64,000 nt of DNA from Streptomyces sp. I6. Its GTDB lineage: Bacteria; Actinomycetota; Actinomycetes; Streptomycetales; Streptomycetaceae. Under the pieces are notes generated by a model that was given only the letters and a program-made list of their open reading frames with translations, did no database searches and was not told where the DNA came from. The stretch covers positions 1,953,501 to 2,017,500 of the forward strand of contig RHDP01000001.1 in the NCBI GenBank assembly GCA_003725745.1, written 5' to 3'. The position numbers were made by a program, and so were the translations under genes. Shown piece by piece: positions 11,944 to 20,661 of this stretch (its first letter is position 1; the number at the start of each line of letters is the position of its first letter).

Positions 11944-13523
11944 ACGCCCCGCTCCCCGATGTCCCAGAGGTCCGCGTCGTCGGCCTGCCCCAGCTCACCC
12001 AGGGGTTCGACCTGGTCGAGCGCCTCGACCTGGCCATGCACCTGAAGGTGCACGGCCCGCTCGAACCCATGAGCGGCGAGCGGCTGGCCCAGCTGGCCGA
12101 GAACATATCCCTGCGCGGCCGCGGCGGCGCGGGCTTCCCGTTCGCCCAGAAACTGCGGGCCGTGGCGAAGGCCGCCATCCGGCGCGGTGTGCGGCCCGTG
12201 GTGGTGGTCAACGCCAGTGAGGACGAACCCGCGTGCCGCAAGGACACGGTGATGGTCAACCGGGCGCCCCACCTGATCCTGGACGGCGCGCTGCTCGCCG
12301 CCGAGGCGCTGGGCGCGCGCACCCTGATCGTCGCGGTGACCCGCAACTCCACGGAGGTCTCCATCAGGGCGGCGCTGGCCGAGCGCGGCCTGTCCGACCG
12401 GCGGGGCAGCAGCTGCGCGCACGGGTGCAGCGCAACCCCGAACGCATGGTCTCCGGCGAGGCCTCGGCGATCATCCGGGCGATCAACGGCGGCCCCGCGC
12501 TGCCTCCCGGGCGTCGTGAGCGCGCCGCCGAGTCCGGTGTGGCGGGGGCACCGACGCTGCTGTCCAACGCGGAGACGTTCGCGCAGCTCGCCGTGGCCGC
12601 CCGGATCGGGGCCCGCCGGTACGGGCACACGGGCCTGGAGAACGAACCGGGCACGGTCATGCTCACGGTCTCGGGGCGGTGGCACGTCCCATGGTGATCG
12701 AGGTGCCGACCGGAGTGCCGATGCGGTACGTGCTGCAGCTCGCGGGGGCCCCTCCGGTTCCCCAGGGGGTGCTGACCGGCGGCTACCACGGCAACTGGAT
12801 CGACGCCGCCGCCACGCACGAGGCCGTGATCTCCCGGGAGTCGCTGGCCAATGTCGGGGGGCTCTCGGCGCCGGAGCGATCCTCCCGATCGGCCAGGAGA
12901 CCTGCCCGCTCGGCGAGGCGCAGCGCGTGGCCAACTGGCTCGCCGCCGAGACCGCGGGCCAGTGCGGTCCGTGCAAGCTCGGACTGCCCGCGGCGGCCGG
13001 CGGCCTGTCGGACGTGATCAACGGCGGCGGACCGGCCGCCCTGGAGGCGCTGCGCGAGGTGACGCAGGCGGTCAAGGGCCGCGGGGCGTGCAAGCACCCC
13101 GACGGCTCCGCCCGGTTCTTCGCCTCGACCCTGTCGGCGTTCACGGACGACCTGGCCGCGCACGTCCTGCACGGCGGCTGCGGCCGGGAGACTGTCGGTG
13201 TGCTGCCGCTGCCCGGTCCCGTCGGCCAGGAGGCGCAGGAGTCCATCCCGAGCGGGGAGAAGCTCGCGGTGGACTGGACGCTCTGCCAGGGCCACGGGAT
13301 CTGCGCGGAGATCGTGCCGGAGCTGATCCGCATGGGTGCCGACGGCTACCCCTCAGTGGCGGAGGCGGCGGTTCCGGTGCACCTGCAGGGCCGGGCGCAG
13401 CGGGCCGTGCGGCGTTGTCCCGCGCTGGCCCTGCGCATCGAGCAGGCACCGGCCCCGCGGGGCGGAAAGCCCGCTCTGCCGCCGGGCGGTGACCGCAAGG
13501 CGCTCGGCAGCGGCCGGGGTTGA
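11940..13523 (+). CDS. NuoF-like NAD(P)H-flavin/Fe-S protein with C-terminal ferredoxin domain, three frameshifts
   Basis: Resembles the NADH-binding subunit of complex I and hydrogenases: RGRGGAGFPFAQKL (FMN/NADH loop), VVVVNASEDEPACRKDTVM, an SLBB region (VIEVPTGVPMRYVLQLAG) and a cysteine cluster TAGQCGPCKLG. The last 90 residues are a single-cluster ferredoxin: a C-x5-C pair in LCQGHGIC and a distant RRCPALA. Three G runs are each one base short (12403-12406, 12673-12676, 12856-12861); adding one G to each joins all parts in a single frame of about 528 residues. Identical lesions in every case suggest sequence error. It follows the haem-type membrane gene with a GTGA overlap, pointing to a two-protein electron path NAD(P)H to FMN to Fe-S to haem. 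The physiological role is not known to me. Confidence 0.7.
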   Translation: MNAPLPDVPEVRVVGLPQLTQGFDLVERLDLAMHLKVHGPLEPMSGERLAQLAENISLRGRGGAGFPFAQKLRAVAKAAIRRGVRPVVVVNASEDEPACRKDTVMVNRAPHLILDGALLAAEALGARTLIVAVTRNSTEVSIRAALAERGLSDRRGSSCAHGCSATPNAWSPARPRRSSGRSTAAPRCLPGVVSAPPSPVWRGHRRCCPTRRRSRSSPWPPGSGPAGTGTRAWRTNRARSCSRSRGGGTSHGDRGADRSADAVRAAARGGPSGSPGGADRRLPRQLDRRRRHARGRDLPGVAGQCRGALGAGAILPIGQETCPLGEAQRVANWLAAETAGQCGPCKLGLPAAAGGLSDVINGGGPAALEALREVTQAVKGRGACKHPDGSARFFASTLSAFTDDLAAHVLHGGCGRETVGVLPLPGPVGQEAQESIPSGEKLAVDWTLCQGHGICAEIVPELIRMGADGYPSVAEAAVPVHLQGRAQRAVRRCPALALRIEQAPAPRGGKPALPPGGDRKALGSGRG

Positions 13524-13530
13524 CGCACGA

Positions 13531-13560
13531 AGGAGGGCCATCCGATCGGATGGCCCTCCT
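13531..13560 (+). terminator. Intrinsic-type terminator after the redox pair
   Basis: AGGAGGGCCATCC and GGATGGCCCTCCT form a perfect 13-bp stem with loop GATC, eight bases after the stop at 13523. It would also serve transcription of the facing tRNA gene. Confidence 0.8.
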
Positions 13561-13582
13561 GGTGTGCTCTGACGAGCTGCTG

Positions 13583-14240
<658 letters not shown>

Positions 14241-14477
14241 TCAGGCCCTCGCGAAGGAGTAGAAGCGCTTGAGCGCGCAGTGCTCGTCGAGCAGCCGTCC
14301 GTAGATCGGCTCGCCCTCGAGCTCACGGTAGGTCTCGATGGGGTCGCCTTTTATGATCAGCGCACGCGCGCACTCCTCGCACCAGTACTGGTACTCGGGG
14401 TTGACCGGGTCCATGTCCCGGACGATCGGCGTGCCGCTGCCGCACCAGTCGCACTTCCTCCGGTGTGCACCCATCAT
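14241..14477 (-). CDS. Small zinc-ribbon-like conserved hypothetical protein (78 aa)
   Basis: A compact protein with a treble-clef-like set of cysteines: CDWCGSGTP near the start and WCEEC about 20 residues later, which could hold one zinc. The rest is ordinary, well-composed sequence (RALIIKGDPIETYRELEGEP; CALKRFYSFARA), supporting a real gene in spite of its size. Two start codons are adjacent (ATG 14477 and 14474). The stop of the small zinc-ribbon gene upstream abuts it directly (TGAATG), so the two are co-translated. I do not know a function; nucleic-acid or protein binding is a guess from the fold. Confidence 0.7.
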   Translation of the reverse strand: MMGAHRRKCDWCGSGTPIVRDMDPVNPEYQYWCEECARALIIKGDPIETYRELEGEPIYGRLLDEHCALKRFYSFARA

Positions 14478-14639
14478 TCAGCTCCAGCTGTGGCCGCAGG
14501 CGGTGCACACGTACGAGATACCTCCATTGTCGCCGAGTACTTGGGCAACGTGGGACGAACCGCAGGAGGGGCAGCTGAGGTGAGCACGGGCTTCGGCAGC
14601 GAGGAGCCGGTCGTCGCCCTCGGTGCCCGCTCCGGGCAT
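14478..14639 (-). CDS. 53-residue two-CxxC zinc-ribbon protein
   Basis: A short gene from ATG 14639 to TGA 14478-14480. The protein has the classic zinc-ribbon spacing: HLSCPSCGSSHVAQVLGD, then ISYVCTACGHSWS at the very end, i.e. two CxxC pairs 21 residues apart. It lies directly upstream of the 78-residue cysteine protein with no intergenic base, so they form a two-gene unit, and the tRNA-Ala at 14869 lies upstream on the same strand. The fold suggests a transcription-related or RNA-binding ribbon like those in small RNA polymerase or ribosomal proteins, but no function is known to me. Confidence 0.65.
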   Translation of the reverse strand: MPGAGTEGDDRLLAAEARAHLSCPSCGSSHVAQVLGDNGGISYVCTACGHSWS

Positions 14640-14868
14640 CGCCTCTCCCTCCCGTCCAGGCCTTCGTCCCCTTCAGCCGTCCCGATTCTGCCATGGCGGG
14701 GCGAGGGGGTCATCGGCGTCGGCGAACCCGTGCCGCCGTGGTTGCGGAGATCGCCGCGCCCGCCGCGGGAGGGCCTTCGGCTCGCCTCGGAAACACGAAA
14801 TCCCGCCCCCTGCGGGGACGGGATCCGGATGACGGCGATGGTGCCTGTGAAGCCGATGATGTTGTTTG

Positions 14869-14941
<73 letters not shown>

Positions 14942-15142
14942 TTGCGTTCTTCGCGCTTCGCGCTCCGCGCTGCGAACAAGAAGAACCTTAGCCTGTGACC
15001 AGCCGGAAAGTGAAATCGGCCGGTCCCGGGCCGTCCGCCCGCCCCCGGGTGGCCCCGGCCGCCGCGCGCTCCGGGCCGCTTCGGTACCGGGGCCGGCAGT
15101 GTGCCGCCGGATGCATTCCCGGAGCGATCGCGGAGGCGGAGG

Positions 15143-15170
15143 CCCGGAGCGGCTCCCGAGCCGCTCCGGG
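15143..15170 (-). terminator. Terminator-like hairpin after the rsfS operon
   Basis: CCCGGAGCGGCT and AGCCGCTCCGGG form a perfect 12-bp stem with a 4-base loop, about 45 bases after the stop of the mutase gene at 15216. No T-run follows, as is common in Streptomyces. Confidence 0.6.
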
Positions 15171-15215
15171 CGCCCCGGGGAGCGTGTTTCCCGGGCCGCC
15201 CCGCGGCGGGCGCCG

Positions 15216-15875
15216 TCAGTCGTCGTCGCCGAGGACCGGTTCGGGGAGCGTGCCCGCGTTGTGCTCCAGCAGGCGCCAGCCCCTGGCACCCTCTCCGAGT
15301 ACCGACCAGGAGCAGTTGGCGAGACCGCCCAGACCCTCCCAGTGCCGGGCCTCCAGACCCAGCAGCCGGCCGATCGTGGTGCGGATGGTACCGCCGTGGC
15401 TCACGACGACGAGCGTGCCGCCGTCGGGCAGCTTGTCGGCGTGGCGCAGCACGACCGGCGCTGCCCGGTCGGCGACCTCGGTCTCCAGCTCACCGCCGCC
15501 GCGGCGCACGGGCTCGCCGCGCTTCCAGGCGGCGTACTCCTCGCCGTGGCGCTCGACGATCTCCTCATGGGTCAGCCCCTGCCACGCGCCCGCGTACGTC
15601 TCACGCAGCGCGGAGTCGCGGGTGACCGCGTGGCCGGTGATCGAGGCGAGTTCGTCGGCCGTCGTCGCCGCCCGGCTGAGGTCCGAGCTGATGATCGCGT
15701 CCGGCTTCAGAGAGGCGAGGAGCCGGGCGGACCGCCTGGCCTGGCTGACCCCGGTCTCGGTCAACTCGATGTCCGTGGAGCCCTGGAACCGGCGTTCGAG
15801 GTTCCAGGCGGTCTGACCGTGCCGCCACAGGACGATGCGGCGGCCTCGGCCCCTGCCTGTGTCGCTGCGGCTCAG
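15216..15875 (-). CDS. Histidine phosphatase / phosphoglycerate-mutase family protein
   Basis: The N-terminal catalytic motif LWRHGQTAWN and the second histidine in VVVSHGGTIR identify the histidine-phosphatase superfamily (phosphohistidine intermediate). SSDLSRAATTA and ALRETYAGAWQG are typical of the broad-specificity branch. The conserved RHG lies upstream of the first ATG/GTG-type start (15764), so a start must lie further up. In that frame the only candidate before a stop codon is CTG 15873-15875, which overlaps the rsfS stop as CTGA and has GGTGAG five bases before it. I therefore propose a CTG start and about 219 residues. It is coupled to rsfS. Substrate is not readable from the sequence. 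Confidence 0.8.
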   Translation of the reverse strand: MSRSDTGRGRGRRIVLWRHGQTAWNLERRFQGSTDIELTETGVSQARRSARLLASLKPDAIISSDLSRAATTADELASITGHAVTRDSALRETYAGAWQGLTHEEIVERHGEEYAAWKRGEPVRRGGGELETEVADRAAPVVLRHADKLPDGGTLVVVSHGGTIRTTIGRLLGLEARHWEGLGGLANCSWSVLGEGARGWRLLEHNAGTLPEPVLGDDD

Positions 15876-16312
15876 CTCAGCTCACCGTCCGATCCGCTGC
15901 CGTCGCCGGTGAACCTGGCGTGCTCCTCGGCCTTGCCCCGGGTCTTCAGGGCGTCCTCGGGCAGCGGAAGCTCCGGGCAGTCCTTCCAGAGCCGCTCCAG
16001 GGCGTAGAAGACCCGCTCCTCGCTGTGCTGGACGTGGACCACGACGTCGACGTAGTCGAGCAGGATCCAGCGCGAGTCACGGTCGCCCTCGCGGCGCACC
16101 GGCTTGGCGCCCAGCTCCTTGAGCAGCTTCTCCTCGATCTCGTCCACGATCGACTTGACCTGGCGGTCGCTCGGGGCGGAGGCGAGGAGGAACGCGTCGG
16201 TGATCGACAGCACTTCGCTGACGTCGTAGGCGATGATGTCGTGCGCGAGCTTGTCCGCAGCCGCCTGTGCGGCGACGTTGATGAGCTCGAGGGAACGGTC
16301 CGTAGCGGTCAC
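15872..16312 (-). CDS. rsfS: Ribosome silencing factor RsfS
   Basis: A 146-residue RsfS/Iojap protein that binds ribosomal protein L14 and blocks 30S-50S joining in starvation. Recognised by DKLAHDIIAYDVSEVLSITD, FLLASAPSDRQVKSIVDEIE, and WILLDYVDVVVHV. The acidic tail (about 35 residues after ERVFYALERLWKDCP) is common in actinobacteria. It lies between the LCP gene and the mutase gene, 250 bp after the former and overlapping the latter by four bases; nadD-rsfS clustering is widespread in bacteria. Confidence 0.95.
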   Translation of the reverse strand: MTATDRSLELINVAAQAAADKLAHDIIAYDVSEVLSITDAFLLASAPSDRQVKSIVDEIEEKLLKELGAKPVRREGDRDSRWILLDYVDVVVHVQHSEERVFYALERLWKDCPELPLPEDALKTRGKAEEHARFTGDGSGSDGELS

Positions 16313-16562
16313 AAGCAGGCTTTCGTCGGCGGTCGGGACCCTTACAGGGTCTCACGGACCGCGGACAGCCCACGCGGCAGTTGATCGCGGGCAGCGCTCC
16401 GCCGCCCGCGCCTTCCGGTCCGCGCGGACGGGCCGGAGGCACACACGGCCGGAGTCGCCCCGCCGGACGGCCCACACGGCCGGACGCGCCGGCCCGGGTC
16501 GCCCCGCCGGCTCACCCGGGACCGCGAGCCGCTCCGCCGCGCCGCCCGGAAGACCCGCCGGC

Positions 16563-18395
16563 TCACCCGGTCTCGTAGTCCCGGCCGAGGACGACCAGCA
16601 CGTCGGCGTTCGAGGCCGCCTCGCCCTTCCCGACCGCGCTCTCGTCCAAGCCCAGGGTCTTGGCGACCTCCACGGCGTTCTGCTTCTGCGCCGCGTCACC
16701 GTAGACGACCCGCGTCGACGGCCCGGGGTCCGCCCTGCCTCCGTCCACGAACGCGTATCCGCCGTTCACCAGGACGATCCTGGTGCTCTCGGTCGCGTCG
16801 GCGTCGCCGCTGCCGTTGCGGACGGCCACCCGGACCGCCGCGCCCTGCTCCGGTGCGCTGACGCGGCCGCCCAGGACGTCCTTCACCACACCGTCGGCGA
16901 CCTCCCGGCCGAGCGTGCCGTCGTCCTGGACGGGCAGCACGGTGGTCTTGTAGTCGCCGCCCTTGGCGCGCTCGGCGAGCCTGGCGAGCGACGCCCCGAG
17001 GTCCTTCTCGGGCAGCGACGGGTCCAGGATCTGGGCCAGGGTCTGGACGGTCACGGTGGCGGACGCGGCGTCGCTCGGCATCTTCCGCAGCACTCCGTAC
17101 ATGACCTGGCCGAATCGCTGCAGCTGCCGGGCCTCGGCCTCTCCAGGGGCGCGGTAGGTGGCGTAGGCGACGGCCGAGCGCCCGTTGAGCGTCTGGTTCT
17201 CGCCCTGCCGCACCAGGGGCGCGTCGCCACTCCGCGCGCCGGGCACGACCGTGTCGGTGGTGATGTCGATACCGCCGACCAGCTCGACGAGGTTCTCGAG
17301 GTACGGGGTGTCCAGGCGCCAGGTACCGGTGATCCGGGTGCCGAGGAGGGTGCCGACGGCCTCGCGCGTGCCGGTGGTGCCGTCCTCGTCGACGGACTTG
17401 CCGAGGGTGGTGGCGGCCCCCTCGTCGTCCGCGACGGAGAGCGCGTTCGGCAACAGCACGGTGGTGCCCTGCCCGGTGGTGGCGTTGTCCACGAGGAGGG
17501 CGGTCGACGTGCCCTTCTTTCTGGTGTTGTGGAGGTGCAGGACGATCACGTCCCGCTCCTGCGGACCGGTCGCGGTGGTCTGCGCGCCCGCGGGGTCCGA
17601 GGTGCCCGGCAGCTTGCCCGCGTACCAGAGGTAGCCGACGCCCCCCGCGACGACCAGGGCCAGGACGACGGCGAGGGCCACGACCCGGTTGCGGCCGCGC
17701 CGTTTGGCCTCCTCGCGGCGCTCGGAACGGCTCTCGGTGAACTTGAGCCAGTCGATGACGTCCTCGGAGTCCTCGTCCGGCTCCTCGACGAAGGAGAACT
17801 GCTCGGTGCGGTACTCGCCGTCGTCACCGGCCGGGGTACGGCGCTGCCCGGGCACGGCCGGGCCGCCCCGGTCCGGCTCGGCCGGGGCGGGACCGCGGCG
17901 CTCGCCGGGCCGCTGCGGGGCGGCGGGCTGCTGCGGGGACGGCACACTCCACTGCCGGCCGGTGTCGGCGGGAGCCTGCCGGTCCGCTTCGTGGCCGGGT
18001 CCGGGGTCGCCGTAACCGTAGCCGTAGCCGTCCCGGGGCGATTGCTCGCGGCCGTAGGGGTCGTACGGCTGCTGCGGCTGCTCGTGGCCGTAGAGGTCGT
18101 ACGGCTGCTGCGGCTGCGTCTGCTGCTCGGGCTGCGGATGCGTGGTCTGCACGTGCTGCTGAGGCTGGGCGTAGGAGTCGTAGCCGTATCCGTGGGACGG
18201 CTGGGACGGCTGGGACGGCTGCTGCTCGTGCTGCGGCCCGTGCCGGTCCGAGGGGTACCGGCCGTGCGCGTCGTAACCGTGGGACTGCGGGTCGTGCTGG
18301 AGCTGCTGGTAGACCGGCTGCCCGTACTCGTCGTAGCCGACGATCCGCGGCTGCTGCGGGTGGTACGGGTCGTACGGGTACTGCTGGTCGTTCAC
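16563..18395 (-). CDS. LytR-CpsA-Psr (LCP) family protein with LytR_C domain, divergent active site
   Basis: About 610 residues from GTG 18395. Residues 1-230 are a cytoplasmic tail very rich in Q, Y, P and D with repeated PYDPYG/PYDLYG units; a membrane helix follows (about 236-258, VVALAVVLALVVAGGVGYL), then an LCP-like extracellular domain and a C-terminal LytR_C domain (VRVAVRNGSG...). LCP proteins move anionic glycopolymers from lipid carriers to peptidoglycan. The usual SIPRD is replaced by LLPNAL and the arginine-rich YxRxR...D..R..RQ stretch by YATYRAPGEAEARQLQRFGQ, so catalytic competence is doubtful or altered. A published S. coelicolor LCP protein (PdtA) needed for the spore envelope may be the counterpart; this is from memory and needs alignment. 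Confidence 0.8.
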   Translation of the reverse strand: MNDQQYPYDPYHPQQPRIVGYDEYGQPVYQQLQHDPQSHGYDAHGRYPSDRHGPQHEQQPSQPSQPSHGYGYDSYAQPQQHVQTTHPQPEQQTQPQQPYDLYGHEQPQQPYDPYGREQSPRDGYGYGYGDPGPGHEADRQAPADTGRQWSVPSPQQPAAPQRPGERRGPAPAEPDRGGPAVPGQRRTPAGDDGEYRTEQFSFVEEPDEDSEDVIDWLKFTESRSERREEAKRRGRNRVVALAVVLALVVAGGVGYLWYAGKLPGTSDPAGAQTTATGPQERDVIVLHLHNTRKKGTSTALLVDNATTGQGTTVLLPNALSVADDEGAATTLGKSVDEDGTTGTREAVGTLLGTRITGTWRLDTPYLENLVELVGGIDITTDTVVPGARSGDAPLVRQGENQTLNGRSAVAYATYRAPGEAEARQLQRFGQVMYGVLRKMPSDAASATVTVQTLAQILDPSLPEKDLGASLARLAERAKGGDYKTTVLPVQDDGTLGREVADGVVKDVLGGRVSAPEQGAAVRVAVRNGSGDADATESTRIVLVNGGYAFVDGGRADPGPSTRVVYGDAAQKQNAVEVAKTLGLDESAVGKGEAASNADVLVVLGRDYETG

Positions 18396-18414
18396 CGGTG
18401 CCCCTCTCCGTGGC

Positions 18415-19035
18415 TCACTCGCCGCGGTACAACTGGCGCTTGTCGATGTAGCGCACCACACCGTCCGGCACCAGATACCAGACCGGATCGCCCTGCGCGA
18501 CCCTCGCGCGGCAGTCGGTGGACGAGATCGCCAGCGCGGGCACCTCCACCAGGGAGACGCCGCCCTTGGGGAGCCCGTCGTCCGTCAGGTCGTGACCCGG
18601 CCGGGTCACCCCGATGAAGTGCGCGAGGGAGAACAGCTCCTCCGCGTCCCGCCAGGTGAGGATCTGGGAGAGCGCGTCGGCCCCGGTGATGAAGAAGAGG
18701 TCCGAGTCGGTGTTGAGCGCCCGCAGGTCCCGGAGGGTGTCGATGGTGTACGTCGGCCCGCCGCGGTCGATGTCGATGCGGCTGACGGAGAACTGCGGGT
18801 TGGAAGCCGTGGCGATGACCGTCATCAGATAGCGGTCCTCAGCAGGCGACACCGCCTTGTGGCCCTTCTGCCACGGCTGTCCGGTCGGTACGAACACCAC
18901 CTCGTCGAGGTGGAACAGGGCCGCCACCTCGCTGGCGGCCACCAGGTGTCCATGGTGGATCGGGTCGAACGTCCCGCCCATGACGCCGAGTCGGCGCTTG
19001 CCGCGGCCGGTCGTAGGCACTTCCTGCTGTCCCAT
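18415..19035 (-). CDS. nadD: Nicotinate-nucleotide adenylyltransferase
   Basis: Transfers AMP from ATP to nicotinate mononucleotide, the penultimate NAD step. The nucleotidyltransferase motifs are [15 protein letters not shown] near residue 20 and the later [12 protein letters not shown] (ISSTxxR). 206 residues from ATG 19035, the family's normal size, with a short basic N-terminal extension ([15 protein letters not shown]) seen in actinobacteria. It sits 19 bases upstream of the LCP gene and is likely co-transcribed with it and rsfS. Confidence 0.95.
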   Translation of the reverse strand: MGQQEVPTTGRGKRRLGVMGGTFDPIHHGHLVAASEVAALFHLDEVVFVPTGQPWQKGHKAVSPAEDRYLMTVIATASNPQFSVSRIDIDRGGPTYTIDTLRDLRALNTDSDLFFITGADALSQILTWRDAEELFSLAHFIGVTRPGHDLTDDGLPKGGVSLVEVPALAISSTDCRARVAQGDPVWYLVPDGVVRYIDKRQLYRGE

Positions 19036-19073
19036 GCGTGCAGAGCCTACTGGCACGGCCGTTCGGATACGGC

Positions 19074-19235
19074 TCAGCGGTCGCGGTTGAAACGGGTGGT
19101 GATCCACAGCAGCAGGAGCAGCGCGGCCAGCGCGCCGAAACCGGTGAGGTAGGGGCTGAGGCTTTGGTGGCTGCCACCGTGCTCGGCGTCCTCGGCGAGA
19201 GTGACCAGGGTGGCGGCGGTGCTGGCGAGACTCAT
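19074..19235 (-). CDS. 53-residue single-pass membrane protein
   Basis: A small frame from ATG 19235 to TGA 19074-19076, 38 bases upstream of nadD on the same strand. It has an acidic/histidine N-terminus ([19 protein letters not shown]), one clear membrane helix ([17 protein letters not shown]) and a basic end RFNRDR, which would place the C-terminus in the cytoplasm. Coding quality is good and overlapping frames are poor. Function unknown; it may be part of the nadD-LCP-rsfS transcription unit. Confidence 0.7.
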   Translation of the reverse strand: MSLASTAATLVTLAEDAEHGGSHQSLSPYLTGFGALAALLLLLWITTRFNRDR

Positions 19236-19537
19236 CTTCTGGGGGCCCTATCGATCGGAGTCGGAGCGGAGACTTCGGGCACATCGTATGCGTGCGCTCC
19301 GGGCACGCTCACGCCGACTCAGCCGTTGCCGGTTCACCGCACCCGGCCGCGGCCCGGTCCGCGGCCGGGTGCGGTGTCCACCGGGCGGGTGCCCCAAGGG
19401 GAAACCGGGCCCCGGCGGAGTTGTCCACAGCCCCGACCGCATCGCGGTCCCAGCGCCTAGTGTGGGGTCTGTCAGGGGGACGGGGCACGACCCCTGACGA
19501 CGGCAGGACGCGTCGAGAACGAGAACCAGGGGGCACC

Positions 19538-20661
19538 ATGACCGACCGCAGTTCCGAGAACGTGCCGGGCAGGCGCCGCACGCGCTTCCCGGGGATCTCC
19601 TCGCGGGCGTACGAGCACCCGGCGGACCGTTCGGCGCTGGTCGCCCTGCGCAGGCTGAGCGGGTTCGACACGGTGTTCAAGGCGCTCAGCGGGCTGCTGC
19701 CGGAGCGCAGTCTGCGGCTGCTCTTCCTGTCCGACTCGGTGCGGGTGAGCGAGACCCAGTTCGCGCACCTGCACACGATGCTGCGCGACGCCTGCTACAT
19801 CCTGGACCTGGAGAAGGTCCCGCAGATGTACGTCACGCAGGACCCGAAGCCGAACGCCATGTGCATCGGCCTGGACGAGCCGATCATCACGGTCACCACC
19901 GGTCTGGTGGAGCTGCTGGACGAGGAGGAGATGCGGGCGGTCGTGGGCCACGAGGTGGGGCACGCCCTGTCCGGCCACTCCGTCTACCGCACGATCCTGC
20001 TGTTCCTCACCAATCTCGCGGTGAAGGTGGCCTGGATCCCGCTGGGCAACATGGCGGTCATGGCGATCGTGACCGCGCTGCGGGAGTGGTTCCGCAAGTC
20101 CGAGCTGTCCGCGGACCGCGCCGGGCTCCTGGTGGGCCAGGATCTGCAGGCCTCGATGCGCGGTCTGATGAAGATCGCGGGCGGCAACCATCTGCACGAG
20201 ATGCACGTGGACTCCTTCCTGGAGCAGGCCGAGGAGTACGAGGCGGGGGCGACCTGCGGGACTCGGTGCTGAAGATCCTCAACATGCTGCCGAGGACGCA
20301 TCCGTTCACCACCGTGCGCGCCGCCGAGCTGAAGAAGTGGGCGGAGAGCCGTGACTACCAGCGGATCGTGGACGGCCACTACCCGCGGCGCACGGAGGAC
20401 AAGGACGCCTCCGTCACCGACTCGTTCCGTGAGTCCGCCTCGCACTACGCGGACTCGGTGCGCGGCAGCAAGGATCCGCTGATGAAGCTGGTGGGGGACA
20501 TAGCCGGCGGCGCGGGCGATCTGGGCGGCCGACTGCGCGACAGGTTCACCTCAGCCTCGTCCGGCGGGAGCCGCGGGGGCGGCGACGGAAGCGGCCCGAA
20601 GGACGCGGGGGCCGGTCCCGGGGACGACGGCCCGGAGACGACGGGTCAGCGCGGGGGCTGA
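19538..20661 (+). CDS. M48 family zinc metallopeptidase (HtpX-like), frameshifted near the C-terminus
   Basis: Membrane-associated protease with the zinc motif in VVGHEVGHALSGH and the third ligand region ELSADRAGLL; a hydrophobic segment (TILLFLTNLAVKVAWIPLG) follows the motif. The frame stops early at 20272 because the five-G run 20245-20249 is one base short: adding a G gives EAGGDLRDSVLKILNMLPR and continues to TGA 20659-20661, about 374 residues, ending in a glycine/serine-rich tail. ATG 19538 is preceded by AGGGGG. It converges with the next minus-strand gene, overlapping it by 16 bases at the 3' ends. Probable role is membrane protein quality control; substrate unknown. Confidence 0.85.
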
